Positions 33,023 to 42,424 of a DNA stretch of 64,000 nucleotides are shown piece after piece. Positions within the stretch are counted from its first letter, which is position 1. The number at the start of each line of letters is the position of its first letter. This DNA is from Flagellimonas taeanensis (GTDB lineage: Bacteria > Bacteroidota > Bacteroidia > Flavobacteriales > Flavobacteriaceae). The position numbers were made by a program, and so were the translations under genes. Under the pieces are notes generated by a model. The model was not told where the DNA came from and ran no database searches. It saw only the letters and a program-made list of their open reading frames with translations. Location: the NCBI RefSeq assembly GCF_003584105.1, contig NZ_QXFO01000024.1, forward strand, positions 186,001 through 250,000, written 5' to 3'.

Positions 33023-34372
33023 ATGGCACAGACTCCCAAAAATATCGCCATCATCGGTTCCGGATTGGTGGGCTCGCTCTTGGCAATTTATCTTCGAAAA
33101 AAAGGACACTCCGTCACGGTTTTTGACAGGAGACCCGATATCAGGACCATCAAATTTTCGGGTCGATCCATCAACCTGGCCATGAGCAATAGGGGATGGC
33201 GCTCCTTGGAACAAGTAGGTCTTGAGGCAAAAATCAAGGAAATAGCGATTCCTTTGGACAAGCGTGCCATGCACGTGAACGACAAGCCGGTGTATTTTCA
33301 GAAATATGGTAAGGAAGGGGAGGCCATTTGGTCCATTTCCCGAGGGATCCTGAACAAGCGCATGATCGATTTGGCGGAAGAGGAAGGTACCGAGTTCCGC
33401 TTCAATGAAAAAGTATGGGACATTGACCTTCCCACGGCACGACTATATACGGGCGAATCCGAAAAAGGGGAATGGAAGGAATATCAGTATGACCTCGTGT
33501 TTGGATGCGATGGCGCCTTTTCAAGGGTCAGGCATAAGATGCAGCGCCAGAGCAGGTTCGATTATTCCCAAGATTTTATTGATGTGGGCTATAAGGAACT
33601 GACCATTCCAGCCAATGAGGACGGCACCCACAAATTGGACAAAAACTCCTTCCACATATGGCCAAGAGGCCAGTTTATGCTCATCGCCATGCCCAATGTG
33701 GATGGCAGCTTCACCTGTACCCTCTTTTTACCTTTTGAAGGGAAAGTGTCTTTCGAGAGCATTGCAACGGAAGACGATGCCCGCGTATTTTTCAAGGAAT
33801 ATTTCCCCAATGTGCAAAAAGATATCGAGAACCTGACCAAGGATTTCTTCAACAACCCTACAAGTGCCATGGTCACCATGAAGTGCTATCCGTGGACCTA
33901 TTGGAACAAAGTGGCCCTGGTCGGGGATTCCGCGCATGCGATTGTACCCTTTTACGGACAGGGCATGAACGCTGGCTTTGAGGACATTTATAGGCTCGAT
34001 AAGTTGATGGAATCCCACGGGGACGATTGGGATACCATTTTTTCAACCTATCAAAAAGAGCGCAAGCCCAATGCAGATGCGATTGCGGAGCTGAGTTACA
34101 GAAATTTTGTGGAAATGAGCAGTAAAACGGCCGACCCCAAATTTCTATTGCAAAAAAAGATAGAGAAGCATTTTGCGGCAAAACATCCCGAGAAGTGGGT
34201 GCCGGTCTATAGTAGGGTCACTTTTTCCGAAAGACCTTATGCGGAGGCATTGGCCATTGGGGACCAGCAGGAAAAGATCATGAAGGAGGTGATGGGAATG
34301 TCCCTTATCGAAGAAAAATGGGACTCCCAGGAAGTGGAGGACAAGATATTGGAACTGCTGGGGGAGGAATAA
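33023..34372 (+). CDS. kmo: Kynurenine 3-monooxygenase
   Basis: A 449-residue FAD-dependent aromatic hydroxylase that converts L-kynurenine to 3-hydroxykynurenine with NADPH and O2. The FAD dinucleotide motif is IAIIGSGLVGSLLA (residues 8-21). SGRSINLAMSNRG is a strong signature of kynurenine monooxygenases, and the second FAD motif GDSAHAIVPFYGQGMNAGFED is complete. Together with kynU at 21240 it makes 3-hydroxyanthranilate, the precursor of quinolinate and NAD. It is monocistronic, with its own promoter and terminator. Confidence 0.96.
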   Translation: MAQTPKNIAIIGSGLVGSLLAIYLRKKGHSVTVFDRRPDIRTIKFSGRSINLAMSNRGWRSLEQVGLEAKIKEIAIPLDKRAMHVNDKPVYFQKYGKEGEAIWSISRGILNKRMIDLAEEEGTEFRFNEKVWDIDLPTARLYTGESEKGEWKEYQYDLVFGCDGAFSRVRHKMQRQSRFDYSQDFIDVGYKELTIPANEDGTHKLDKNSFHIWPRGQFMLIAMPNVDGSFTCTLFLPFEGKVSFESIATEDDARVFFKEYFPNVQKDIENLTKDFFNNPTSAMVTMKCYPWTYWNKVALVGDSAHAIVPFYGQGMNAGFEDIYRLDKLMESHGDDWDTIFSTYQKERKPNADAIAELSYRNFVEMSSKTADPKFLLQKKIEKHFAAKHPEKWVPVYSRVTFSERPYAEALAIGDQQEKIMKEVMGMSLIEEKWDSQEVEDKILELLGEE

Positions 34373-34395
34373 AGCAAAACAGAAACCAACAAAAA

Positions 34396-34422
34396 AGCCA
34401 CCCAAAGGGTGGCTTTTTTTTA
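34396..34422. terminator. Bidirectional terminator between kmo and the coiled-coil gene
   Basis: Stem GCCACCC / GGGTGGC with AAA loop, A-run before and eight T after, so it can act on both convergent transcripts. Confidence 0.9.
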
Positions 34423-34437
34423 TCTGGTGGAATGCAA

Positions 34438-35217
34438 TTAAAACTTAGCGAAAAGTTCTTGCATTTTTTCCTGTTCTTCCTCGGCCAAAAGCGGGTCGAC
34501 CAAAATCCTACCACTGTGCTCATCGGTGATGATCTTCTTGCGGGAAGCGATCTCTACCTGTACTTGTGGGGGGATGGTGAAGAAAGAACCTCCTGAGGCT
34601 CCACGCTCCACAGCAACTACAGCAAGACCGTTTTTCACATTGTGGCGTATCCTTTTATAGGCTTGTACCAATCTGTCCTCGATCTTGTCCTCGTATTCCT
34701 CTGATTTTTTCAAAAGGGCTTTTTCCTCTTTTTCGGTTTCGGCCAAAATAGCGTCCAATTCCCCTTTTTTATGCTTTAGGTGTCCCTCACGCTCGGTCAG
34801 TTTGTCCTTGGTTTGGGCAATCACCTCTTTTTTCTGCTCAATCTGCGCCTTGAACTCCTTGATGTTCTTTTCGGCCAGTTGGATCTCCAGTTCTTGGAAC
34901 TCCACTTCCTTGGTCAACGAATTGAACTCACGGCTGTTCCTGACGTTCTTTTGCTGCTCGTTGTATTTTTTGATAAGTGTTTTGGACTCATCGATAAGGT
35001 TTTTCTTGGCAGTGATCTCAAAATTGATGGTCTCAAGATCGGTCTTCAACTTGTCCAACCTAGTCCTAAGGCCATGGACCTCATCCTCCAAATCCTGTAC
35101 TTCCAAAGGCAGTTCGCCCCTTATGTTGCGTATTTCATCAACCCTGGAATCGATAAGCTGCAAATCGTACAGAGCTCTCAATTTTTCCTCCACGGTGCTT
35201 TCTTTCTTGTTCGCCAT
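34438..35217 (-). CDS. Coiled-coil protein of the C4 zinc-ribbon (COG1579) family lacking all cysteines
   Basis: A 259-residue protein. Residues about 10-190 form a long antiparallel coiled coil rich in Glu and Lys. The C-terminal 50 residues align with the zf-RING_7 ribbon (GGSFFTIPPQ, SGRILVDP), where family members normally carry two CxxC pairs. Here every ligand cysteine is replaced and the whole protein has no cysteine. It lies 5 bases downstream of a Nif3-like gene, the usual partner across bacteria. Function is unknown; DNA or ribosome contacts have been suggested for relatives. Confidence 0.88.
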   Translation of the reverse strand: MANKKESTVEEKLRALYDLQLIDSRVDEIRNIRGELPLEVQDLEDEVHGLRTRLDKLKTDLETINFEITAKKNLIDESKTLIKKYNEQQKNVRNSREFNSLTKEVEFQELEIQLAEKNIKEFKAQIEQKKEVIAQTKDKLTEREGHLKHKKGELDAILAETEKEEKALLKKSEEYEDKIEDRLVQAYKRIRHNVKNGLAVVAVERGASGGSFFTIPPQVQVEIASRKKIITDEHSGRILVDPLLAEEEQEKMQELFAKF

Positions 35218-35222
35218 ATAAT

Positions 35223-36317
35223 TTATAGATACTTGATGGGATTCGTAATACTCTCTGATAAAGCGACTGCAAAATTAGGAATTTTTTTTGTAAGATGATC
35301 AACCAATAAATCTTTTGTAAACTGCTCAGTTTCAAAGTGCCCAATATCGGCGATGACGATTTGGTCCTCGGCTTCAAAAAACTGGTGGTATTTAATGTCG
35401 GCCGTAATGAAAACATCGGCCCCGGCACGCTTTGCCGCAGCTATGGCAAAGGCACCACTGCCCCCCAGAACGGCCACTTTCCTGACCTTTTTGCCCAACA
35501 GCCGGGTGTGCCTCACCACAGAAGCCCCCATCCGCTCTTTGACCAATAGTAAAAAATCCCTTTCGTTCATCTCATGTTCCAAAGTGCCTACCATGCCCAT
35601 GCCCATGTCTTGGTTGGTGTTTTCCAAGGTGACCACTTCATGGGCCACTTCTTCATAAGGATGGGCCTCAAAAAGGGCCTCCAATATTTTCTTTTCCTTT
35701 TCAAAAGTATAGATCACATTGATCTGCGTTTCCTTTTCAAAATGTACCTCCCCAATTTTTCCCACAGCAGGATTGGCATTGCTGCCCGCTTTGAAGCTCC
35801 CGGTGCCCTCGAGACTATAGCTGCAGTTACTGTATTTGCCGATTTCACCTGCCCCAACGGCAAAAAGCGCATCTTTCACCTTTTCGGCATCTTTCAAAGG
35901 GGCATAGGTGGTCAGTTTTTTTATGGCACCTTTTCTAGGAATGAGGATCTTAGGATGTTTGATGTCCAAAACCTCGCAGATTTTCGCATTGACCCCCATA
36001 ATGCTATTGTCCAGGGCAGTGTGCATGCTGTAGATGGCGATGTTGTGGGTAACGGCCTTCATCACCACTCGTTCCACATAGGTACTCCCGGTAAGTTTTT
36101 TGAGGCCACTGAAGATGATGGGGTGGAAGCTCACGATCATGTTGTATTGCTTCTCGATGGCTTCGTCCACTACATTTTCAAGGGTATCCAGCGTCACCAA
36201 CACGCCCTTCACGGGCATGTTCGGGTTTCCCACCAATAGTCCCACGTTGTCAAAATCCTCGGCATGTGCCAAGGGAGCGAGCTCTTCCAGTATTTTTGTG
36301 ATGTCCTGTACGGTCAT
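35223..36317 (-). CDS. Nif3-like dinuclear metal centre protein
   Basis: A 364-residue NIF3/DUF34 protein. The N-terminal part (DFDNVGLLVGNPN, FHPIIFSGLKKL) and C-terminal part (GGSGAFAIAAAKRAGADVF, IADIGHFETEQF) supply the dimetal-site residues. Between them (about residues 135-235) lies the PII-like insert (TYAPLKDAEKVKDALFAVGA) typical of the long bacterial form. It is often named GTP cyclohydrolase I type 2, but that activity is not generally proven. It precedes the cysteine-free coiled-coil gene by 5 bases. Confidence 0.93.
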   Translation of the reverse strand: MTVQDITKILEELAPLAHAEDFDNVGLLVGNPNMPVKGVLVTLDTLENVVDEAIEKQYNMIVSFHPIIFSGLKKLTGSTYVERVVMKAVTHNIAIYSMHTALDNSIMGVNAKICEVLDIKHPKILIPRKGAIKKLTTYAPLKDAEKVKDALFAVGAGEIGKYSNCSYSLEGTGSFKAGSNANPAVGKIGEVHFEKETQINVIYTFEKEKKILEALFEAHPYEEVAHEVVTLENTNQDMGMGMVGTLEHEMNERDFLLLVKERMGASVVRHTRLLGKKVRKVAVLGGSGAFAIAAAKRAGADVFITADIKYHQFFEAEDQIVIADIGHFETEQFTKDLLVDHLTKKIPNFAVALSESITNPIKYL

Positions 36318-36364
36318 TTTAAAATTCTTAATCGCCTAAAGATAAAATATTATATTTTCGTTCA

Positions 36365-37363
36365 ATGCAGCAATTGCTCCGTAAAATAGCATTCCCGTTT
36401 TCCCTGATCTATGCCTTGGTGGTCCACCTAAGAAATGCACTCTACGATGTAGGGGTATTTACTTCCATTTCCTATGGAACGCCCACTATTTGTGTAGGCA
36501 ACCTGAGTGTTGGGGGCACGGGCAAGACCCCGATGACGGAATATCTGATCCGTATGCTACAGGGCCAAAGGGTGGCCGTGTTGAGCAGGGGATACAAAAG
36601 AAAGTCCGAAGGATTTTTATTGGCCACACCACACACAGGGGTTTTGGACCTTGGGGATGAACCCTATCAATTAAAAAAGAAGTTTCCGGAAGTGGCCGTT
36701 GCTGTGGATGCGGACAGGCGAAACGGCATAGCCCAACTGGAAGAGTACGTAAGACCCGAAGTGATCATCTTGGACGATGCTTTTCAACACAGGCGGGTGA
36801 AACCTGCGTTTTCCATCCTTCTTACCATGCACAGTGCGCTCTTTGTGGATGATTGGTATTTGCCCACAGGAAATTTGAGGGATGCCAAAAAAGAGGCCCA
36901 GAGGGCAGATGTGATCATTGTGACCAAATGTCCGGCCAGTCTATCCAGTGCCGAACGGGAGCAAATTGCAAAGAGGTTGAGGGCCAATGCCAATCAGAAA
37001 GTGCTTTTTGCCACTTTGGAATACCACAACGAGGTGACCGATGGGGGGCAACAAAGGATGGAATTGTTGGAACTGAAGGGGAAACAGGTCGCCTTGGTCA
37101 CTGGAATAGCATCCCCACAACCTTTGGTGACGCATTTGAACTCTATGGGAATCCAGTTCGAACATTTTGAGTATGGGGACCATCATCATTTCACGGATAA
37201 AGAAATCCAACAGTTCAAAGACCATGAAGTGGTATTGACCACGGAGAAAGATTTTGTGAGGCTCGAAGGTAGATTGAAAAATCTCTTTTATGTGCAGATT
37301 GCCCACAGTTTTGATGCCAAGGATAGGGCCATACTGGAAAAGATGGTCAAAAATGTGGTTTAG
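36365..37363 (+). CDS. lpxK: Tetraacyldisaccharide 4'-kinase
   Basis: A 332-residue lipid A enzyme that phosphorylates the 4' position of the disaccharide precursor at the inner membrane. An N-terminal hydrophobic anchor (about residues 8-21) is followed by the P-loop VGNLSVGGTGKTP (44-56). The Walker B region is VIILDDAFQHRRV. Length matches the family. It is divergent from the Nif3 gene, with only 47 bases between starts, and its stop overlaps the stop of the convergent sensor-kinase gene. Confidence 0.95.
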   Translation: MQQLLRKIAFPFSLIYALVVHLRNALYDVGVFTSISYGTPTICVGNLSVGGTGKTPMTEYLIRMLQGQRVAVLSRGYKRKSEGFLLATPHTGVLDLGDEPYQLKKKFPEVAVAVDADRRNGIAQLEEYVRPEVIILDDAFQHRRVKPAFSILLTMHSALFVDDWYLPTGNLRDAKKEAQRADVIIVTKCPASLSSAEREQIAKRLRANANQKVLFATLEYHNEVTDGGQQRMELLELKGKQVALVTGIASPQPLVTHLNSMGIQFEHFEYGDHHHFTDKEIQQFKDHEVVLTTEKDFVRLEGRLKNLFYVQIAHSFDAKDRAILEKMVKNVV

Positions 37364-39564
37364 ATAGAGCGGATGGACCCTTGCATTTTGCTCTTGAAGA
37401 TGTTCTCACCGATTTTCTGGTAGAAGACCTCTGGCTTGAAAGGTTTGGTCACCACATCGTTGCAGCCTGCTTGATAGAAACTCTCCAAGCTGTCATCCAA
37501 AGAAATGGCGGTCAGGGCTATGATGGGGATGTCCTGGTTGAATTTTCTGATCTGACGCGTGGCTTCCTCACCACTTATGCCGGGCATGTGGATGTCCATC
37601 AAAATGGCATCGTAGGTGTTGGTCTTGGCCAAATCGATGGCCTCGTTCCCATTGTTGGCGATATCGCAGCTGATCTCTTTTTTGTTGAGCATTTTTTTGG
37701 TGATGACCTGGTTGATCTTGTTGTCCTCAACAACCAAAACATGTAGCCCGCTGAAATCAAATTCTTCCGGATTCAGTTCAAAGGCCAGTTCGTCCAAGGC
37801 CTTGCTGTCACATTTTAGGTCCATTTCAAAGAAGAAGGAGCTACCATGTCCCAGTTCACTTTCCAGATGGATGGTACTGCCAAATAGACCCAAAAGACTT
37901 TTAACGATGGTGAGGCCGAGACCAGTGCCCCCATACTCGCGGTTGATCTGGATGGATCCCTGTTCAAAGCTGTCAAAAATGTGCTGTTGCTGTTCATCGG
38001 AAATCCCGATACCGTTGTCCCTCACCTCAAAATACAGTTTCACTTGGTCCTCTTCCTTTCTGAGCAGTTTGGCGATGACCTCTACCTTGCCATTTTTGGT
38101 AAATTTTAGGGCATTGCCCACCAAGTTCATGAATATCTGGGAAAGTTTTATGGGGTCTCCAAGAAGCTGTGTCGGTATGTTGGGGTCATAATCCAGGATC
38201 AACTTGGTCTTTTTCTCGTTGGCATTCTGTTGGAGTGAGTCCACAACATCCGTGAGCACTTTGTTCAATTTGAATTCTATGCTCAGAGGCTCCAACTTGT
38301 CGGCATCGATTTTGTTGATCTGCAGGATGTCATTGATGAAGTTCAATAGGTATTCCCCAGAGAATTTCAACGACTTCAAATGTTCTTTTTGGTGCTCCGA
38401 AGGGTTTTCTTCCAAAAGCAGGTGGGTGAGTCCGGTCACGGCATAGAGTGGCGTTCGGAGTTCATGGGTCACGGTGGACAAGAAATTGGTTTTGGCCTCC
38501 ATGGCGGAAACTGCGGCGTCCCTGGCCAACTCCAGTTCTTTGTTTTTGGTGTACAGAAGATCGTTCGTCTTCAATTTGATCTGGTTGTTCCTGAAAAGGG
38601 ACACGGCCAATAGGGAGATAATGGTCAAAAACGCCGATGTCAAAATAGCGGTGATTTCCGAACGGTTCTTGGATTCGCTCAGTTCCTCATTTTTGGCCTG
38701 TAGCTTGTTCAGTTCGATCATTTGGTGTTCAAAACGGATCTTGTCGGCGGTGGCAATATCCAGTTTGGCTTTTTCTATGTTGAAAATGGAGTCCTTTATG
38801 CGTTCCAGTTTCTTGTTGTAGAACAGGGATTCATCGTAGCGCCCTGTTTTTTCATAGATGATGGACAATTGCTCATAGGCGTTTTTTACTTCCTTGGAAA
38901 ACCCGTGTTTCTCGGCCAGTTCCAAGGTGGCCTTCGAGTGGATAATGCCTTCGTCCAGATCGTTGAGGATGATACTGATGTTGGCCAATTGGAGATTGGC
39001 CTTGGTGGCGAGGTAGGCCCGTTCCTTATCGTCTGAGTTGACGATCAATGCGTTCAGGTTTTTGATGGCGTTCTCATAGTTGGTGATGTTGGTGTAGATG
39101 TACGCCTCCAAAAGAAGTATGTTGTTGCCAAGGTTCCTGTTGTTACTGAGCTTTCTGGATTCTTCAAGCAATTTCAGGGACTGGAAATTGTTCCCTTCAT
39201 CAAAACGTAGTGCAGCTTCCAAATAGAGGTGGAAGGCCTGCCCGTAGGAATAGGAAATGTCCCGGAGGAGGATATTGGCCCGGTCCCAATAAAAAAGGGC
39301 GGTTTCCCTATCACCTTCTTCGAGGAACAAGCGTGAATATTGGTGGTAAATGTCGAGCAGTAATTTGGCATCTTCATTGCTTTCCGCAATATTGGCGGCC
39401 TCGTCAAGGGTTTCCAGTGCCTTGTCCACTTTGTTCTGGTGCCTATAGTCCATGAACTTATCGAAAATGGACTGTATCTTACTGGTGGAGCTGGTATCGT
39501 TTTGACCAAAAGATGCTTGCGTGCATATCATAATGCACAATATAAGAAGCGTTTTTACGCCCAT
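37360..39564 (-). CDS. Hybrid sensor histidine kinase with TPR sensor region
   Basis: A 734-residue protein. The start MGVKTLLIL is chosen because it gives a clean signal sequence and lies 23 bases after the gap stop. A periplasmic region (about 25-300) is built of TPR-like helices, then one membrane helix (about 304-324) and a short coil. HisKA with His367 (THELRTPLYA), HATPase_c with Asn484, DNGIG (516-520) and GTGLGL, and a C-terminal receiver with Asp657 follow. No output domain is fused, so it must pass the phosphate to a separate regulator. Its signal is unknown. Confidence 0.94.
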   Translation of the reverse strand: MGVKTLLILCIMICTQASFGQNDTSSTSKIQSIFDKFMDYRHQNKVDKALETLDEAANIAESNEDAKLLLDIYHQYSRLFLEEGDRETALFYWDRANILLRDISYSYGQAFHLYLEAALRFDEGNNFQSLKLLEESRKLSNNRNLGNNILLLEAYIYTNITNYENAIKNLNALIVNSDDKERAYLATKANLQLANISIILNDLDEGIIHSKATLELAEKHGFSKEVKNAYEQLSIIYEKTGRYDESLFYNKKLERIKDSIFNIEKAKLDIATADKIRFEHQMIELNKLQAKNEELSESKNRSEITAILTSAFLTIISLLAVSLFRNNQIKLKTNDLLYTKNKELELARDAAVSAMEAKTNFLSTVTHELRTPLYAVTGLTHLLLEENPSEHQKEHLKSLKFSGEYLLNFINDILQINKIDADKLEPLSIEFKLNKVLTDVVDSLQQNANEKKTKLILDYDPNIPTQLLGDPIKLSQIFMNLVGNALKFTKNGKVEVIAKLLRKEEDQVKLYFEVRDNGIGISDEQQQHIFDSFEQGSIQINREYGGTGLGLTIVKSLLGLFGSTIHLESELGHGSSFFFEMDLKCDSKALDELAFELNPEEFDFSGLHVLVVEDNKINQVITKKMLNKKEISCDIANNGNEAIDLAKTNTYDAILMDIHMPGISGEEATRQIRKFNQDIPIIALTAISLDDSLESFYQAGCNDVVTKPFKPEVFYQKIGENIFKSKMQGSIRSI

Positions 39565-39587
39565 CCATTTGTGTTGCAAACCTGAGG

Positions 39588-40598
39588 TCAAACGTAGTCT
39601 TTCTTTATAAGCAAAGCTATTAAATCGATAATTCTGGAGCAATATCCAGTTTCATTGTCATACCATCCGATAATCTTTACCATTTTGCCTATCACGGAGG
39701 TCATCAATGAATCAAACGTACAAGAATGATAACTATTGTTTATGTCGATGGAAACAATGGGGTCTTCGGTGTAATGCAGTATGTTTTTTAACTCATTTTC
39801 GGCATAGTCCTTAAAGGTAGCATTTATTTCGGCAATGGATGTTTCCCTTTTCACATTAAAGGTGATATCGGTAAGTGAACCATTGGGAACGGGTATTCTT
39901 ATGCCGCATCCACCGATGACATTGGACAGTTCGGGGAAAATACCCGTCAGTGCCTTTGCTGCTCCGGTGGTCGTAGGGATGATGGATTGCGATGCTGCCC
40001 TGGCCCTTCTGAGGTCCCGGTGCGGGGCATCGTGGAGGTTTTGGTCCGAGGTAAAGGAATGTATCGTGGTGATATAGGCCTGTTCTATCCCACATAGTTC
40101 GTTGATGACCTTGATCATGGGGGCGGCATTGTTGGTAGTACAGGAGGCATTGGAGATGATGTGGTCTTCTGCCTCTATGTGTGATTCATTCACTCCTAAC
40201 ACTACCATTTTGATGGAGTCGTCTTCTGGGGGTACGGAAAGGATCACTTTTTTGGCCCCATTGGTCAAGTGATGCTGTAATTGCTCCCTTTTCTTGAATT
40301 TTCCGGTCGCTTCCACAACGAGGTCCACTTCAAGGCTCTTCCAGTCTATTTCTTTGGGGTGGTTTTGGTTCAATACCTGTACCTGTCGGCCATTTGCGAT
40401 GATGGAGTTGCCCTCTGAACGGATATCCGCATCGAAGGTGCCATGTATGCTGTCGTATTTCAGCAAATGGGCCAAGGTTTTGGCATCGGCAAGGTCGTTG
40501 ATGGCCACCACCTGAATGTTCGGGTGTTTTTCGAGGAGCCTGAAAAGGGTCCTGCCGATACGTCCAAAGCCGTTAATACCTATTCTGATGATTTTCAT
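39588..40598 (-). CDS. gap: Type I glyceraldehyde-3-phosphate dehydrogenase
   Basis: A 336-residue NAD-dependent GAPDH. The N-terminal dinucleotide motif is INGFGRIGR (8-16). The catalytic Cys153 lies in SNASCTTNNAAP and His180 in TTIHSFT. The C-terminal NDNETGY-like region reads WYDNETGYCSR. It sits between lipA and a sensor kinase with gaps of about 24 bases on each side, away from other glycolytic genes, so it may be a second GAPDH with its own regulation; only the genome would show that. Confidence 0.96.
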   Translation of the reverse strand: MKIIRIGINGFGRIGRTLFRLLEKHPNIQVVAINDLADAKTLAHLLKYDSIHGTFDADIRSEGNSIIANGRQVQVLNQNHPKEIDWKSLEVDLVVEATGKFKKREQLQHHLTNGAKKVILSVPPEDDSIKMVVLGVNESHIEAEDHIISNASCTTNNAAPMIKVINELCGIEQAYITTIHSFTSDQNLHDAPHRDLRRARAASQSIIPTTTGAAKALTGIFPELSNVIGGCGIRIPVPNGSLTDITFNVKRETSIAEINATFKDYAENELKNILHYTEDPIVSIDINNSYHSCTFDSLMTSVIGKMVKIIGWYDNETGYCSRIIDLIALLIKKDYV

Positions 40599-40622
40599 GA
40601 TGGGATAGGGGAAGGTTAAGGA

Positions 40623-41498
40623 CTAGTGAATGTGCTTGTGCGCTTTGTAGGATGAGCGGACCAAAGCCCCGCTCTCCACATGTCTGAAGCCCATTTCCAG
40701 TCCAATTTCCTCATATTTTTTAAACTGCTCGGGCAGGATGAACTGTTTTACGGGCAGGTGTTTTTTGGAGGGCTGCAAATATTGGCCAATGGTGACCACG
40801 TCCACATCCGCTCTTCTGAGGTCTTCCATGGTGGTGATCACTTCATGTTCCTCTTCCCCCAAGCCCAGCATAATACCCGATTTGGTGCGATTGGCCCCGT
40901 TCTTTTTCAGGTAGTTCAATACCTCGAGGCTTCTTTCATATTTAGCCTGTATACGTACTTCACGGGTGAGTCGCTTCACAGTTTCCATGTTGTGCGAAAT
41001 GACCTCTGGAGCCACTTCGAGTATTCGGTCCAAGTGGGATTCAATTCCCTGAAAATCAGGAATCAATGTTTCCAAAGTGGTTTCCGGGTTCATCCTTCGT
41101 ACCGCTTTTACGGTCTCTGCCCAGATGATGGATCCCATATCTTTTAGGTCGTCCCTGTCCACAGAGGTAAGCACGGCATGTTTGATGTTCATGATCTTGA
41201 TGGACCGCGCCACTTTTTCGGGTTCTGCCCAGTCCACGCTTTCCGGTCTTCCCGTCTTCACCCCGCAAAATCCACAGGAGCGGGTACAGATGTTGCCCAA
41301 AATCATAAAGGTGGCCGTGCCCTCTCCCCAGCATTCGCCCATATTGGGGCAACTCCCGGAGGTGCATATGGTGTGGAGGTCGTACTTGTCCACAAGCCCC
41401 CTGAGCTGGGTATATTTTTTTCCCGTGGGAAGCTTTACCCTGAGCCATTTGGGCTTTCCTTTGGGAGGCTGTACGTTTTCCGCAACACTTGTGCTCAT
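40623..41498 (-). CDS. lipA: Lipoyl synthase
   Basis: A 291-residue radical SAM enzyme that inserts two sulfur atoms into octanoyl groups on the H protein and 2-oxoacid dehydrogenases. The auxiliary cluster cysteines are Cys45, Cys50 and Cys56 ([12 protein letters not shown]), and the radical SAM cluster is Cys71, Cys75 and Cys78 (CTRSCGFC). The C-terminal RSSYKAH motif holds the serine ligand of the auxiliary cluster. It precedes gap by 24 bases and follows an ECF sigma gene by 62 bases. Confidence 0.97.
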   Translation of the reverse strand: MSTSVAENVQPPKGKPKWLRVKLPTGKKYTQLRGLVDKYDLHTICTSGSCPNMGECWGEGTATFMILGNICTRSCGFCGVKTGRPESVDWAEPEKVARSIKIMNIKHAVLTSVDRDDLKDMGSIIWAETVKAVRRMNPETTLETLIPDFQGIESHLDRILEVAPEVISHNMETVKRLTREVRIQAKYERSLEVLNYLKKNGANRTKSGIMLGLGEEEHEVITTMEDLRRADVDVVTIGQYLQPSKKHLPVKQFILPEQFKKYEEIGLEMGFRHVESGALVRSSYKAHKHIH

Positions 41499-41560
41499 AC
41501 AAAGAAATTTGATTTACAAAGATACGAAACTGGGAAGGAAAATGGAGTCGTTGGAACGGC

Positions 41561-42121
41561 TCACTTTTTTTTGATGATCTCGGCCAGGAGTTTTTTGGCG
41601 CGGAGCAATTTTACCTTGACATTGTTTACCGGTTCGTTGAGTTCCTTGGCAATGGCGGCATAGCTCAATTCGTTGAAATAGCGAAGGTTGATGACCTCTT
41701 GGTAGTGGGGCTTCAATTTTTTGATGTCCAACAGCAAATCGGCAAGGTTCTGTTCCGTGATCAAGCGGTCCTCCACCGTGGGGGTTTCGTCAAGAACTTT
41801 TTTTACGGCATCCCCTTGGGATTCCATTTCGTCCAAAAGGCTTCTTTTCCGCTTCCGGATGAGGTCCACATGCAGGTTTTTGGAGATGGCGATGAGCCAA
41901 GTCTTGAATTCGTAGGCATCATCGTAGGTGTCTATTTTGTCGAATGCGCGGGAAAAAGTGCGAATGGTGATGTCCTCCGCATCGTTCTCATTTTTGGTGC
42001 GGAGCAATTGAAAACCGTACACATCGTTCCAAAACGTATCCAAGAGTGTGCTGAAGGCAATTTGGTTTCCTTCCTTTGCCTTCTTTATAATGTTTTTGAT
42101 GGAATCGTCGGTTTTTTCCAA
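41561..42121 (-). CDS. ECF-family RNA polymerase sigma factor
   Basis: A 186-residue sigma factor. Region 2 has LLRTKNENDAEDITIRTFSR, and region 4 has EVINLRYFNELSYAAIAKEL with VKVKLLRAKKLL. No anti-sigma gene is adjacent; the next gene downstream is lipA at 62 bases and a small membrane protein lies upstream. The N-terminal 20 residues are charged. Its target promoters are unknown. Confidence 0.93.
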   Translation of the reverse strand: MEKTDDSIKNIIKKAKEGNQIAFSTLLDTFWNDVYGFQLLRTKNENDAEDITIRTFSRAFDKIDTYDDAYEFKTWLIAISKNLHVDLIRKRKRSLLDEMESQGDAVKKVLDETPTVEDRLITEQNLADLLLDIKKLKPHYQEVINLRYFNELSYAAIAKELNEPVNNVKVKLLRAKKLLAEIIKKK

Positions 42122-42157
42122 AAATATGGCTTTGCCTAGAATATTATATTGATGGGA

Positions 42158-42367
42158 TTATTGCAATCCGGGTACTGAGTCTCTTTTACATTCCTGTTCG
42201 TCGGGCATTTTCCCGCAAAATCCACAAGCCTCACCTTCTTTATTGAGAAAAGGGCTTTCGCTGGCACAGGTGCCTGCGAACTTCCCGTCTTTTTTGCCCC
42301 AAATCTTGATGGCTATCCCAGCGAATGCAAGTGCCAGCAGACCAATGGTCAATAGTGCTAACTTCAT
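42158..42367 (-). CDS. Small membrane-anchored cysteine-rich protein
   Basis: A 69-residue protein from the ATG at 42367; an ATG 18 bases upstream would add six residues. One N-terminal membrane helix (about residues 3-20) is followed by a charged exported tail with four cysteines (TCASESPF, CGFCGK, ECKRD). The CGFC pair could be redox-active or bind a metal. I do not recognise a named family. It lies between an ECF sigma gene and the RskA-type anti-sigma gene on the same strand. Confidence 0.78.
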   Translation of the reverse strand: MKLALLTIGLLALAFAGIAIKIWGKKDGKFAGTCASESPFLNKEGEACGFCGKMPDEQECKRDSVPGLQ

Positions 42368-42424
42368 AATCCAACTTTTATGCAAAGGTACAAAATACCT
42401 GAATAAAAGGGTTGCTTTGGGCTA

